Source: Bursaphelenchus xylophilus (taxonomy: Eukaryota > Nematoda > Chromadorea > Rhabditida > Aphelenchoididae). Taken from it: DNA of 64,000 bases. This document shows, piece by piece, positions 10,473 through 22,165 of the stretch; position 1 is the first letter of the stretch; each line of letters begins with the position of its first letter. The stretch spans positions 2,108,001 to 2,172,000 of the forward strand of contig CAJFCV020000003.1 in NCBI GenBank assembly GCA_904066235.2, read 5' to 3'. The translations under genes and the position numbers were made by a program. Under the pieces are notes generated by a model that worked only from the letters and a program-made list of their open reading frames with translations, did no database searches and was not told the origin of the DNA.

Positions 10473-11089
10473 CATCAGACGGCGTCGCGACACTTGCGGG
10501 CAACCACTTTGCGGGCAACCAGTTTGCGGGCAAATTTTTTGCGGGCAACCACTTTGCGGGCAAAATTTGGGGGGTCACATTTGCGGGCAGCTGAAACATT
10601 TGCGGGCAGCTGAGACACTTGCGGGCAGCCGACATTTGCGCGCAACCGGAACCTGAGGGTAACAGGGTGGAGGTGGAAATATTACTGCGATATTTTGGAA
10701 ATTTGCCGACATTTGCGGGCAGCCGACACTTGCGGGCAACAGGAAAAAACAATCACACAGACTGTATAGGAACTTTTGGAACTGTTGCCCGCAAATGTCG
10801 GCTTCCCGCAAGTATTGCCTGCCCGCAAATGCCGGAAATTTTCCTAAATATCGAAGTAATTTTTCCACGTCCATCCTGTTACCCTCACAATCAGGTGTCG
10901 GTTGCCCGCAAATGTCGGCTGCCCGCAAATCTTCCAGGCTGCCCGCATCTGTCGACCCTGCCCGCAAATGTCCCAGGCTGCCCGCAAATGCCGGTGCTGG
11001 CCGCAAATGTCGGCTGCCCGCAAAAAAATTGCCCGCAAACTGGTTGCCCGCAAAGTGGTTGCCCGCAAGTGTGCGCCCGCCCATCAGAC
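10473..11089. mobile_element. H1 foldback element of GCGGGCAA repeats with 8-bp target duplication
   Basis: The element itself is 10481-11081. CATCAGAC is duplicated directly outside it (10473-10480 and 11082-11089). The ends are inverted: GGCG followed by six to seven variable bases and then CACTTGCGGGCAACC. Both halves are made of a 12-16 base unit containing TTGCGGGCA, in one orientation on the left and the opposite on the right, around a centre near 10740-10785. There is no transposase. The 8-bp duplication is typical of hAT elements. The repeat unit lacks stop codons, so frames up to 188 codons stay open on both strands by composition and should not be read as genes. Confidence 0.9.
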
Positions 11090-11959
11090 TCTATTTTTCA
11101 TCACTTAAAATCGATAAAAATCAATTTCTGGGGCAAAAACTTCCAAAAATCGACAAAAATCGCGCATATTTTGAAACCCCCGTAAAACAGTAGTTGTAAT
11201 TCCTATGTAAAAAACCTTTTCACAGCTGAAACATCAACTCTTTAACTTTACAAAAACCAAAGATAGTCGCCACAACTCGCCCTTAACTTATTCCACCAAC
11301 GCTCGAAAGTCGCGGGCTCCGAGATCCGGCGAAAATTGCAGGGGCTTCCGAAAGCGGCCCCAAAAAACGTGACCACTCCCGATTCCTCGAATGCCCATTT
11401 CGGGCCGAGTACGAGGAGCGAGGCCCGAGGCACGGGACTTTCATTTTCACGTCAAGGCCACGAGTTTTTTTTGAGTTTTTCGTCCCGCAAAATTTTGCGG
11501 ATAAATGGATTTGGGGGGAGGGCGAAAACTGCGCAATTCCTCATTTACAACTTGGCCGCAAATGGCGAAAAAACGAGTTTTGAGGCCTTGCGGAGAAGCT
11601 TGGCTAATTAATTCGTGGCCAAAAGTTCGAAGAGATGTTTGGGAATTTCAGAAGAAATTTTTGAATTATTTAGGAATTTGGGGAAAAATTTTAAATTTTA
11701 ATGTGAAATGAGTGGTGTTGAAAGTGAAATTAAGAGAGAATAACAAATTTAAAAGTCAAATAAGAACGAAAAATTACAAAAATAATAAAAAAAACAAAAA
11801 AATTTTTTTTTGTTACAGTAACATTTTTTTTAATTTTGATAAAACACAAGTTAAATTTAAAATAGATTTTTATAAGACGTATCTGGGATTTTTAGTTCGT
11901 GTTTGACAGTAAGAAAATTTTAAAAAAATATGAAAAAAGTAAAAAAAAAATTTTTGTTT
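11090..11959. other. intergenic stretch, nothing recognised
   Basis: 11250-11620 is GC-normal with overlapping frames on both strands and no domain. After 11700 it becomes strongly AT-rich. Confidence 0.35.
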
Positions 11960-12480
11960 AAAAAAATTAAAAATCTCAAAAAATCCCTTAAAGAATCAAA
12001 AAGAAATGCAAAAAATGTTTTTTTTTTATTTTTAAATTTTTAAATTCAAAAAAAAATTAAAATTTTTTAATTTTTTAAAATTACAAAAACTTAAAAATCT
12101 CAAAAAAAATCGCTTAAAAAATCAAAAAGAAATGCAAAAAATGTTTTTTTTAATTTTTTAATTTTAAAAAAAAAAAAAAATTAAAATTTTTTAATTTTTG
12201 AAAATTAAAAAAAATTAAAAATCTCAAAAAAATCCCTTAAAGAATCAAAATGAAATGCAAAAAATGTTTTTTTTATTTTTTAATTTTTAAATTAAAAAAA
12301 ATTAAAATTTTTTAATTTTTTAAAATAAAAAAAAAATCTCAAAAAAATCTTTAAAATATTTTAAAAATTTTTTTTTCTTTTTTTTCGTTTTTTCATAAAC
12401 TCCTAAAAATTACTCAAAAATTAAAAAAATTTTTTAATTTTTAAATTTTTTAAATCTCCAAAAAATCCCTCAAAAATCAA
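11960..12480. repeat. AT-rich tandem repeat, about 120-bp unit, five copies
   Basis: The marker ATCTC followed by A runs recurs at 11973, 12097, 12221, 12336 and 12454. The first three intervals are 124, 124 and 115 bases. Each unit carries GAATCAAAANGAAATGC and then long T and A runs. It is simple-sequence-rich and non-coding. Confidence 0.8.
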
Positions 12481-12839
12481 AAAAAAAAGAAAAGAAATGG
12501 ATCCGTCATTCCTCTCGCCCCCGGGCCTGTTTCTCCATTTTCTCCGAGCGTTTTTTGCATGAGCTCTTACCCTCTTTCAAGAGGCCTCTCGAACCACATT
12601 TTGTTCATGTTTTGCATCCGTTCTGCCTCTGAAACCGAAGAAACTTTGTGAGATGCAGCAAACAAATCGTAGGGTAAACGCGCGATTTGACACGCAAAAC
12701 GCTGAATGGAGAGCAAATAAACAGAGGGGAAAGTGGATCAAACAGAGATTTGTTTTTTTGCAGTGGAAAAAAATGAAAAATTTTTTAAAAAAAGTGAAAA
12801 AAATAAAAAAAAAGTAAAAAAATTTCAAAAAGTTTCAAA

Positions 12840-13320
12840 AAAAAAAATCAAAAATTATTACGATAAAAAAGCAAAATTTTAATCATTAATCCCTCTAGCA
12901 ACACAAAAAAAATACGAAAAAATCAAAAAATTTAAAAAAAAATAAAAAAAAAATAAAAAAATTTCAAAAAACTTTAAAAAAAATGAAAAATTATTACTAT
13001 AAAAAAGCAAAATTTTAATCATTAATTCCTCTAGCAACACAAAAAATACAAAAAAATCAAAAAATTTCAAAAAAAAAAATAAAAAAAAAATAGAAAATTT
13101 CAAAAAAAAATCAAAAATTATAACGATAAAAAAGCAAAATTTTAATCAGAAATCCCTCTAAAAATACAAAAAAAAAATCAAAAAAATAGAAAAATTTCAA
13201 AAAAAAATTTAAAAAAAATAAAAAATTTCAAAAAAATAAAAAAAAAATCAAAAAAAAATACTATAAAAAAGCAAAATGTTGATCAAAAATTCCTCTAACA
13301 ATACAAAAAAATCAAAAAAA
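12840..13320. repeat. AT-rich tandem repeat, 126-138-bp unit, four copies
   Basis: GCAAAATTTTAATCA or a close variant recurs at 12871, 13007, 13133 and 13271, followed by TCCCTCTAGCAACAC or a variant. The rest of each unit is A-rich. It is unrelated in sequence to the array at 11960-12480. Confidence 0.8.
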
Positions 13321-14277
13321 TAGAAAAATCCCTCGATTATGAGCAAAAAAAATCCCATGAAAAACGTGCAAAACCCGTGACAAAACCCGGAAAAACATAG
13401 TAAAAAACACGGAAAAATATTGGACCTGCTCTCAAAAATGATGCAACAGGGAGAAGATGCAGCAAGGACACGCGAATTACCGTGTTTGTAAACAAAAAAC
13501 AGGCCACAGAGCATGTCGAGAATGGACTCTGAGAAGGTTAGAAAAAGGGTAATACAAGTTCAGGTCGTTTTTTCGAAAAATTGTCATGTGAAATTGGCTT
13601 TTTTGGGGGAAAAATAGGACAATCTCATGCGAAAGATCTCAGTTTTAGACGTGGTTTACTACAGTCACCTTGGTATATATATGGCATTTATACATATATA
13701 TAAATTACTTTGAAAGATGAGAAAACTTGAGCTTAAAAATGAGAAAAAATCCCAAAAATTAGTCATCATTTTCAGCTGGAAAAACGATGATATTTGTCGC
13801 CTGGGGCCGAAACAAAATAAATCAAAAAATCTGAGATTTGCACTTTGAGCAATTTCACTTTGAACAGTCAAACTGTCGGGAAAATAATGTGGATTTCTCT
13901 CAAGAAATTTCATACCGTCACAACGCGAAGATAGCCGATTCCAAGGCTCCAACATGAACTGCACAAAAAATTCAGGGTTCTGCAGCCCAAAAAACAATAA
14001 TGAACGGTGTAAAACATGTCGCCGAATTACTTCAGCGACTTTGCGAGCGGTTGCTGCCTTTCCACGGAATGTTTTCGTCTTCCTGTCCTTATTTTACCAT
14101 TCACCAAAAAAATGAATTTTTTGTTTACCCCTTCAGATCACTTGCTTCGAAATCTTTGACCATTGATTGATGACAACTCAAGGTTTTGTTGGAAAAATTT
14201 GCATAAAATTTGAGCGACAGATGGTCAGAATTTTACTTAAGACTTAATGACATAATTTTTCGGTCTTTTGGAAATGG
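13321..14277. other. intergenic stretch with a Q-family fragment
   Basis: CTGTCGGGAAAATAATGTGG at about 13872 is a lone left end of family Q followed by a decayed body. Otherwise no feature is supported. ATATATATGGCATTTATACA near 13675 is low complexity. Confidence 0.4.
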
Positions 14278-15350
14278 AAAATAATGTGGATTTGTCGCGG
14301 AAAAAAGAAAATGTCACCAAGTCGCAGCGGCGGACCAAATTTCCAGTTGGGGCTATTATTTTCCCGACAGACTGATATTTAATATCGATCCGTCGGAAAA
14401 ATAATGTGTATTTATCGTGACAAAGATTTGTGGTCTTGTTGCAACCATATCTTCAGCCGCGGCTTGCCATCCTACTAAAGCGATGATGGGCAATTCTAAA
14501 GCGCGACAAATCCATATTATTTTCCCGACAGATTGATATCAGTTTTGTCGGGAAAATAATGTAAATTTTTATCGCCTCCCCAGTCGCGGCTAGCCGTCGC
14601 AAAGCAATCATAAACGATTCCAAAGCGCGATGAATCCACATTATTTTCCCGACAGATTGATATCAGTCTGTCGGGAAAATAATGCAGATTTTTCGCAGCC
14701 AAATTTATCGCCTCTCCAGCCGCGGCTAGCATCCTACTAAAGCGATGATAAGCGATTCTAAAGCTCAGAAAATCCACATTATTTTCCCGACATATTGATA
14801 TCAGTCTGTCGGGAAAATAATGTAGATTTTTCGCATCCAAATTTATCATCTCTTCAGCCGCGGCTAGCCATCCTACTAACGCAATGATGGGCGATTCTAA
14901 AGCTTGACAAATCCACGTTATTTTCCCGACATAGTAATATCAGTCTGTCCGGAAAATAATGTAGATTTTTCGCATCCAAATTTATCATCTCTTCAGCCGC
15001 GGCTAGCCATCCTACTAACGCAATGATGGGCGATTCTAAAGCTTGACAAATCCCCATTATTTTCCCGACATAGTAATATCAGTCTGTCGGGAAAATAATG
15101 TAGATTTTTCGCATCCAAATTTATCATCTCTTCAGCCGCGGCTAGCCATCCTACTAACGCAATGATGGGCGATTCTAAAGCTTGACAAATCCACGTTATT
15201 TTCCCGACATAGTAATATCAGTCTGTCCGGAAAATAATGTAGATTTTTCGCATCCAAATTTATCATCTCTTCAGCCGCGGCTAGCCATCCTACTAAAGCA
15301 ATGATGGGCGATTCGAAAGCTCGACAAATCCACATTATCTTCCCGACAGA
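14278..15350. repeat. tandem array of family Q inverted-repeat units (eight copies)
   Basis: Eight consecutive units each begin with a version of CAGTCTGTCGGGAAAATAAT and end with its inverse, spaced by a few bases. The last starts fall at 14941, 15080 and 15219, exactly 139 bases apart. Copies at 14941 and 15219 share the variant GTCCGG and are preceded by CCACGTTATT, whereas the one between has GTCGGG and CCCCATTATT, so a 278-base two-unit block was duplicated. The unit interior carries CAGCCGCGGCTAGCCATCC. No coding function is seen. Confidence 0.9.
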
Positions 15351-16194
15351 CTAATAATAATAATAATGTCAGCAAAAAACTTTACTCGATCCTCTCTATG
15401 ACTTTCTCTGCCTTTATCAACCCCCTTTCGCTGTCAAAAAAAACAAAGTCGAAACCCCAAACATCATCGATGAATCATCAATTATATTGATCTGATGACA
15501 TCTTTTTTCTCTCTTTTTTCACTACCCGTTCACCTTCTCCAATTTCGAACAAAATAAAAGACAATTCAGGCCCCCTTAATGTTAGGTCCCCCCTAATGAT
15601 CCAATTTCGGAAATGGAATATTCGCGAAGGAGTGGAAAAGATCAATTTCCGAACTCCTGATAAAACGAAACATTTCGCCAATAAACAACGCAATCTCTGA
15701 AGAGCAAGAACCGCGGGCGTTGCATTTTTTGAGACTTCCAGTGTAGTTTCAATTTTTGTTGTGGAGAATTTGCTGATTGCTGATAAAAATAATCCAGATT
15801 ATTTTCCCGACAGACTATAAACAAGACGTGACAAATAAACTTTAGAGGCTTCTCCAAGGTAAAGCTATGCCAGAAAATGAAAACAATTTGAATTTGCGGC
15901 GACACAAGTCATTTTTTCATGCGATTTTCAAAGCCTCGGAGCGCTCACTATTTTCCCGACAGACTATAAATAAGACGTGAGATAGCGGCTTCTCCAAGGT
16001 AAAGCTATGCCTAGCGACAAGGCAAGAAATTTTGTCACAAGATATCTCGAAGGTAATCGCACAAAAACGTACTTCCGTAACGCAACCTCTATGCAAACAA
16101 CCAATCATACCGCGTTTATATGGGCAAACAGAATCAAAAGATCACTTCATACAAGTCTTTATACAAGTCATACTTTCTACAGTCAAGTCTGCAA
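15351..16194. other. intergenic stretch with broken family Q ends
   Basis: TTTTCCCGACAGACTATAAA occurs at about 15801 and 15951. Both are followed by AAGACGTGA and, a little later, GGCTTCTCCAAGGTAAAGC, so this part was duplicated. 15360-15780 shows nothing recognisable. Confidence 0.5.
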
Positions 16195-16319
16195 TGTCTG
16201 TCGGGAAAATATTAAACATAATTTCGCTGCAAAATGTCTCGCCTCGTCACAGACCGTCACAAAGCGAGGATAGGCGATTCCAACGCGCCAATCCACATTA
16301 TTTTCCCGACAAGTTGATA
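16195..16319. mobile_element. family Q element, GTGGATT-type
   Basis: The left end GTCTGTCGGGAAAATATTAA pairs with the right end ATTATTTTCCCGACAAGTTG. The interior has the GGCGATTCCAACGCGCCAATC form seen in other copies of this subtype. Confidence 0.8.
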
Positions 16320-16346
16320 ATCTACCAGCAAAAATCTTGCTTGATC

Positions 16347-16505
16347 TATCAGTCTGTCGGGAAAATTATGACACAATGTCGCTGCGCCGTTCGTGTCGCT
16401 AAAGTGAAAAGAAATTTGATTTTGTCGCAACACAATTAATTTTCCCGGCGGCGATGAGATTTTCGCTACGAAAGAGCGCTCATTATTTTTCCGACAGACT
16501 GGTAT
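16347..16505. mobile_element. family Q element, GAGCAC-type
   Basis: It runs from TATCAGTCTGTCGGG to CCGACAGACTGGTA. The interior carries ATGTCGCTGCGCCGTTCG and GGCGGCGATGAGATTTTCGC, which mark the second subtype of the family. Confidence 0.85.
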
Positions 16506-17834
16506 AACGGCTTTCTTGGGTTTACCTAGGACATTACGATACTTTAGGGCTCTACAGAATAAAATTGTAGCATCAATTCCAGTTCGCAAAATAAAAATAT
16601 ATTTCAAGCTTCCCCGCCGACATTTGGCCCTATAAATGGACGGTCTTTTTCCCCCACACTCCTTCAAACACCCTGTAAAAAGAGTTAAGAATATACATAG
16701 AAAATATATATAGAAAAGAGTGATCATTATTTTCCCGACAGCCTGATATAGCAGATATAATAATAAATACATATAAGCAAGGATTTCTTGTGAAGGAAAG
16801 AAAATTTGTCCCCAGTCGTATCATACCTATAAATCGCGTTTTAATACAGTATACGAAACAAAATTTCTGGGCAATTACTGCACCTATTGTAATATTTAAG
16901 AGCAACGGGAAGAAATTATGGTTACTTTCTGCATGTGTACTAATACTAGTCTTTCCAGAAAATGAAAACAATTTGATTTTGCGGCGACACAAGTATTTTT
17001 TCATGCGATTTTCAAAGCCTCGGAGCGCTCACTATTTTCCCGACAAACTAATAATATTTTTGCTATTTGAAACTTTATAGTTTTTCGTGGCAGGAGACAT
17101 AAAATTTTCTTGTAATTTCATTCTTCAAGCCGTCAAAAACGCGGATTCAAACTACACGAATCAACTTTTTTCCCATAATTTTGGATTAGGGCTAAATTAC
17201 TTTGATTTGATCCAAATATGACAAATGATATATCGAACGAAAGCTTGAGTTCTCGACTACAGAACGTTGCAATATTCCGATATTTTATTGTCGTATACCT
17301 TTTTTATAGACTTTGCAAACCGCCACTCTCGAAAACGACATTACTTCTTGGACAACCTAAAATCTTCTCCCCCCGCTCTCCTCCCCTTCTCCATGAGATC
17401 TTCAGCGAAACCAAGTGCTGATCGTCAAATGTGTGTGAGATGTGGGAAACTCAACGTTCATTCCGTATGATCAATTGGAGCCCAAAAAAACACCTGAACT
17501 TGAAGGGGAAGCGATGAAAAAAAGTGATCGGAGATGAACTGTTGCAAAGTCGGTTGATAAAAACGCAAGCCCGTGTCAAGGAAACCTCGGAACACATGAT
17601 GGCCGGAGGGGTTTTTATGAAGGGGTGGGAAGGTAATTTTCTCGGAGGATTAATTGCGCCCTTGTTTATAAGACAAGTGTTTTCCGAGGAGGCGAGTACA
17701 AAGACCGCAGATCGTAAACATACTATTTGCGGGCGGCTGCAAAACAATTCGTCCGTGAAATTCGGCTGCAAATGTGCATGTGGAATGGGGGTTTTGTCTG
17801 GCCAAGTGCATATATACTAGTACATATACAGACA
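16506..17834. other. intergenic stretch with Q-family fragments
   Basis: Single Q ends lie near 16725 and 17032. 17460-17820 is GC-normal but open on both strands without a domain. No gene is supported. Confidence 0.4.
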
Positions 17835-18715
17835 ATGTCCTTGGAGAGGAAGTGGTCCAAGTGCGACGCAAAGATTTTGATTAGACTTGGGACAAATTTA
17901 GATTAGTTTTTTGTAAGATATATGCGAGACTTCTAGCTGGAATTTAGATTGAGTCTCTCTGAGAAGTATACCGAGATTTTTAGATTGCGCTTTGCAGAAA
18001 TGACCCAGATTTTTAGTCGGTCATTTCTGCATATCGGAAAAAAATATGCCTTTTCTGCAAATTTTAAGATATACAGTTCATATCTATGTATATACCGGCG
18101 CTACGACTTTTGGGGTCAACGATACTATGGATCACATGGTTTGTTATTCTATTCATAGGGGAGGTTAGAAGAAGACTCAGTTAGTAGAGATAATAAGACT
18201 TATTGCGTCCCAGAATAGCCTATCACCTATTTTGAGGCATTTTGCTTCGACACACGTCAATAATATCTAGATAAAATTCATAGATCGTCGTTTTTTGCCA
18301 CAAATTTTGAGCTTTTATAAGCTACAATACTATAGGGCAGAGAAAACTAACGTTATTAATACCAAGGCTAAAATTATTAATGAAAAAAGTGGACATATTG
18401 CAAGTCTTCGGCGAGCCTTCGCCGAGCCCTCGCCGAGCGTCCGCCGACTATCCAGCGGCTTTTCCAGGCCCCGGAGGCACTTCCTACAACCTTTGTTTTG
18501 GGGGTGTCCACCTGCCCTATCCTCAGTATCTATCGATTTTTATGTTTACCCGAACCATATTTGTCAACACAAATTCCGTACCTCTGCCATAAAGATTGTA
18601 GAATATTTCGGCCGCACCTATATAGCGCGAGCTAGAATTTTCAGGAATTGATGTATGGCCCATAGCAAATCTATGTGCAAAATTGCAGAAAGAACCAGCG
18701 TCGCGCTTGTGACTT
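17835..18715. mobile_element. decayed family S (Tc5-like) element
   Basis: The left side reads GAGAGGAAGTGGTCCAAGTG with GCGACGC after it. The right side has GGAATTGATGTATGGCCC and CCAGCGTCGCGCTTG. These are the diverged ends of the family described at 23913-24361. The interior contains CGCCGAGCCCTCGCCGAGCG, a short tandem at 18411-18455, and unique sequence. Confidence 0.55.
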
Positions 18716-18779
18716 TCCCCATGTTTGCGCTAGCTGCCGTATTGAGGCACCGAAGAATAACTAGAATAACTAACCTCGG

Positions 18780-19140
18780 CTTATCGCCCACTCCTAATTA
18801 GGCCCGCGTTTTCTTGAGTTCAGCACAAGACAAACACGGGACCGGCGGCGACAAAACAATCGCCGGCCCCGCAACTCTCTCAAGTCCACTCGACAAACGG
18901 GCCGCATTAACCAACGCAGCAGGTAGCCGCCGCGCTCTTGACGCACCGCAAAGCGAAAGATTAGTGCGGAGAATACGATGAGGATATTCGGGCTTCCGAA
19001 ATACGAGGGATAAGATGGAGAGCGGCTCAACAAGATTAGTCTGTAAAGTTGGTAATCGGAGAGGAAACTGGGCTGCGGATTGAGCAGCGGATGAGGAAGG
19101 AGGGGAGAGTTCTTTACAGAGCTTGCAAATCGCTTTAAAG
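18780..19140. other. GC-rich unique island, no gene recognised
   Basis: The island has GCCGGCCCCG-type sequence and low stop density in several frames on the minus strand. No frame has a domain or matched splice sites. It stands out from the AT-rich surroundings. Confidence 0.4.
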
Positions 19141-19223
19141 TTTGTACACAAGATAATATTTTACAGGAAAAAGTTCACAGATTTTATGGAAAAGAACTCC
19201 ATATACGACGCTCGGATTTTCTT

Positions 19224-19376
19224 TATCAGTCTGTCGGGGAAATAATGTGGATTTGAGGCGTCTTGGAATTGCTCATCATCGGTTTGCGAAGGCTGGCCGC
19301 GACTGGGGATTTGGTGGCGATAAGGCCACAATCTTTGCCAAAATAAATCCACATTATTTTCCCGACAGATCGATAT
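19224..19376. mobile_element. family Q element, GTGGATT-type
   Basis: The left end TATCAGTCTGTCGGGG and the right end TTTTCCCGACAGATCGATAT are inverted. The interior GGCTGGCCGCGACTGGGG is shared with the copy at 20529. Confidence 0.85.
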
Positions 19377-19380
19377 TATA

Positions 19381-19532
19381 TATCAGTCTGTCGGGAAAAT
19401 AATGAGCACTCTGTCGCATCGAAAATCGCCTCGAGAAAATGAATTTTGCCTTGACAAAATCAAATTGCTTTTCACTTGAGTGACTCGATTGGCGCAGCGA
19501 CATTGTTCTCATTATTTTCCCGACAGACTGTT
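19381..19532. mobile_element. family Q element, GAGCAC-type
   Basis: The inverted ends TATCAGTCTGTCGGG and CCCGACAGACTGTTA enclose ATGAGCACTCTGTCGCATCG and GGCGCAGCGACATTG. It follows the preceding copy with a 4-base gap. Confidence 0.85.
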
Positions 19533-19584
19533 AGTTACAAGCCTTTTTTTGGAGTCCGCAGACTAAGAACAGATTCTCAGTTCA

Positions 19585-19810
19585 TTGGAGACATTTCATA
19601 CGGTGAAACATGTCCAGATCTCGCTCAGATATGTTTCATCGTATAACATGTCGATTTCCGGAAACAAATCGTAGCATGACCCAAAATTGGTGTCATATCT
19701 CTTATTATGCCCAATAAACATCCGTACAACGATCGTTGGGGACACTTTATACGATGAAACATGTCCAATCCCCGTTCATACATGTTTCATCGTATAACAT
19801 GTCGATTTTT
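19585..19810. repeat. two direct copies of a palindromic CATCGTAT repeat
   Basis: ATACGATGAAACATG and its exact inverse CATGTTTCATCGTAT face each other in the second copy (19735-19810) and nearly so in the first (19585-19655). CATCGTATAACATGTCGATT ends both. The CATCGTATAA word recurs in the satellite arrays at 32-37 kb. Confidence 0.75.
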
Positions 19811-20421
19811 TTTTAAAAAACTCTCAACGTTTTTCAGCAAGAGTTAAAGTCCAAACCAATAACCTATACAACTCAGTTTTTACTTGCAAACAAATTTGTA
19901 ATAAACAGAAGCTAATACCTCATAACGCAACCGCTCCCAAAGCAAGTCAATGACGGCTCCGCGACAGTAAACAATATAACGAGGAGTTCGCGTTTGACTC
20001 CTTCGTTGCGTCGTGGGATCCGAACAAATCCCAGCGCCGCGACGCAAAACACGACTGCAGATTGGGTCCGATAAAAAGCCATCACTCAACGCGATGCCTA
20101 TCAGCGCCCGAAACTGGAGCACGCCCGAGCGGGGAGGGTGGGGGGTGGAAATGCGGTAAACAAACCGCCGGACAAGCTACATTGTACACGAGATTGCATT
20201 TTAATTGGCCCCGTAATAACGCACCTTACACGGAGAAAGTTTGAGTCCCGTGGGAGCGCGGTGAAACACTCCCGCGCCCTTTCCCTATCATGAGTTACAT
20301 GGTAAAGGCATTTCGAGCGATGTTACACACACAAGACGGGTGTAAAATGTGCGGTGGAACGGTTTGTCAAAAGCCTTGTGGACTGTTAAATCTCCACTCT
20401 AACATGTATTATGCAGTAGAG
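19811..20421. other. intergenic stretch, nothing recognised
   Basis: 19900-20290 is GC-normal and carries overlapping short frames on both strands only. No gene is supported. Confidence 0.35.
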
Positions 20422-20528
20422 TATCAGTCTGTCGGGAAAATAATGAACATGCTGTTGCAGAGAAAATCGCATTGCCGCGGAGAAAATGGAGTTTGTCGAA
20501 CCCCATATACGACACTCAGATTTTGCTA
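20422..20528. mobile_element. truncated family Q element, GAGCAC-type
   Basis: A left end TATCAGTCTGTCGGG and the interior CGCATTGCCGCGGAGAAAAT are present. The right end is missing, replaced by a CATATACGACACTCAGATTT segment that also precedes the copy at 19224. Confidence 0.75.
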
Positions 20529-20679
20529 TATCAGTCTGTCGGGAAAATAATGTAGATTTGACATGCATTGGAATCGCTCATCATCGGTGTGCCAAGGCTG
20601 GCCGCGGCTGAAGATCCGGTCGCGACAAGGCCACAAATTTTGCTGCGATAAATCCACATTATTTTCCCGACAGATAGAC
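20529..20679. mobile_element. family Q element, GTGGATT-type
   Basis: Inverted ends TATCAGTCTGTCGGG and TTTTCCCGACAGATAGACA enclose GGCTGGCCGCGGCTGAAG. The copy abuts the next one. Confidence 0.85.
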
Positions 20680-20826
20680 ATCATTCTGTCGGGAAAATAA
20701 TGAGCATTCTGTGGCAGTAGAGAATCGCATCGCCGCGGGGAAAATGAAAAAATCGAATTGCTTTTCACCTCAACGACGCCATTGACGCAGCGACATTGTG
20801 CTCATTATTTTCCCGACAGACTGATA
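20680..20826. mobile_element. family Q element, GAGCAC-type
   Basis: CATTCTGTCGGGAAAATAAT begins it and TTTTCCCGACAGACTGATAT ends it. As at 19224-19532, one element of each subtype sits side by side in the same order. Confidence 0.85.
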
Positions 20827-22126
20827 TTTCTAATATCTCAGCAGCCCCTGCAAAGGGCCAGCTAAAACTTTCAGGAATTGATCTGTGTCTTACGCGAGAC
20901 ATGTGTGCAAAATTTGAAAAAAACTTAAAGAAAATATGAGCCTCGCACTTGAAGCCCTCATCTTGTCAATGTTCATCTTGCAAGATCTCATTTGCCAACT
21001 CTTTTTCGTATTCCAGAAAAAGGTTTGGCAAGAAGGCGCCTCTGATTCTTGCCGTATAATCCGCTTGCGCAACTCGTCCTTTTTCTCGCCATTATCGCGC
21101 TCATTACCATCGGCAAATCAAAGCGACATCCGCATATTCCCCAGGTGCTTTTCATGCAATAAAAGGTCAGATTAATTAGCGGCGAAAAGACGCCATGCTC
21201 TTTGTATCCGTGGATTTGGTCGAGATTCATCCCAATTTGGGTCGGAGAATCGTGTTAAGATAAACATACTATGCCGCTGATTTTAGCATTTCATAAAGTG
21301 CATAGTCAGTACGGGTGCCTTCATGAATTTAGAGGGGCTATTTTGGTGGACAAGAAATGGGGTGTGTCGGCTCTAATTTGATATAAATTTTATAGAAATT
21401 GGTGGATTTTTGGCGAAGAAATACCTGGAAACAGTTTGGGAGTTTCGAGCCCCCCCCCCCTGTAGATATATTATATTAGGATGGATAAAGTCTGCAAAAA
21501 TGGTATTCATGCGGCAGTTTAGTAAGTATAATGGTATGTAACGTATAGTAGACTCTAGTAGTATGTAGACGTTGCCTTCTAACCCTTTATTAGAGAGTCA
21601 ACGATGTGATAACTTTCGCTATGGTCTTATACCGCCATGTAAACAAAATCATCTTTTGGGTAGGACGGAAAAAATTAGCTTTTGAAAAAACATTACTCTT
21701 TACTGCAGAAATAGGTATGAAACTTTCCATATCAAAATTCGTAAAAAAGGGTGACATTTTTGCCAATTTTCAGGCTAAAATCTCGGACGTTTCTGCAAAG
21801 CACAAGCTTAAAATCTCGGCATACTTCTCAGAGAGACTCAATCTAAATTTGCCCCAAGTTTCGTCAAAATCTGAGCCTCGCACTTAGTGTACTACCCCTC
21901 AAAAGTTGCCTCAAGTTTTGTCAAAATCAAGACGTTACCCCTGGCGCTCTTATCCCCCAGAATGGAAAATCAAAGCCACAAAAAAACCCTCCACAAGCCA
22001 TTTCAGGCCCTTACACATAAGCTATTTCAGGCCCCGCAAACCTTTTTGCAGATCTGTATAAGCCGTTTAGCCCGTAAACAGAATCAAACAAATGGCCACA
22101 CTTCCGATTATCCGCATCATCCGAAC

Positions 22127-22165
<39 letters not shown>

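Noticed and set aside
10619..11185. 188-codon open frame with a recurring CPQ and RKCRLPA pattern, and a 169-codon frame on the other strand
   Set aside because: Both lie in the H1 foldback. The repeat unit has no stop in several frames on either strand, so the length is a by-product of the repeat.
11960..13320. Centromeric or telomeric repeat
   Set aside because: The units are short AT-rich tandem duplications of limited extent, and no telomere motif (TTAGGC in nematodes) array is present.
14278..15350. CRISPR-like appearance of regularly spaced repeats
   Set aside because: The repeats are inverted-repeat units with conserved interiors, not identical direct repeats with unique spacers, and the genome is eukaryotic.
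18780..19140. Coding exon in the GC-rich island
   Set aside because: Frames up to 117 codons overlap and have no domain, start context or matched splice sites.
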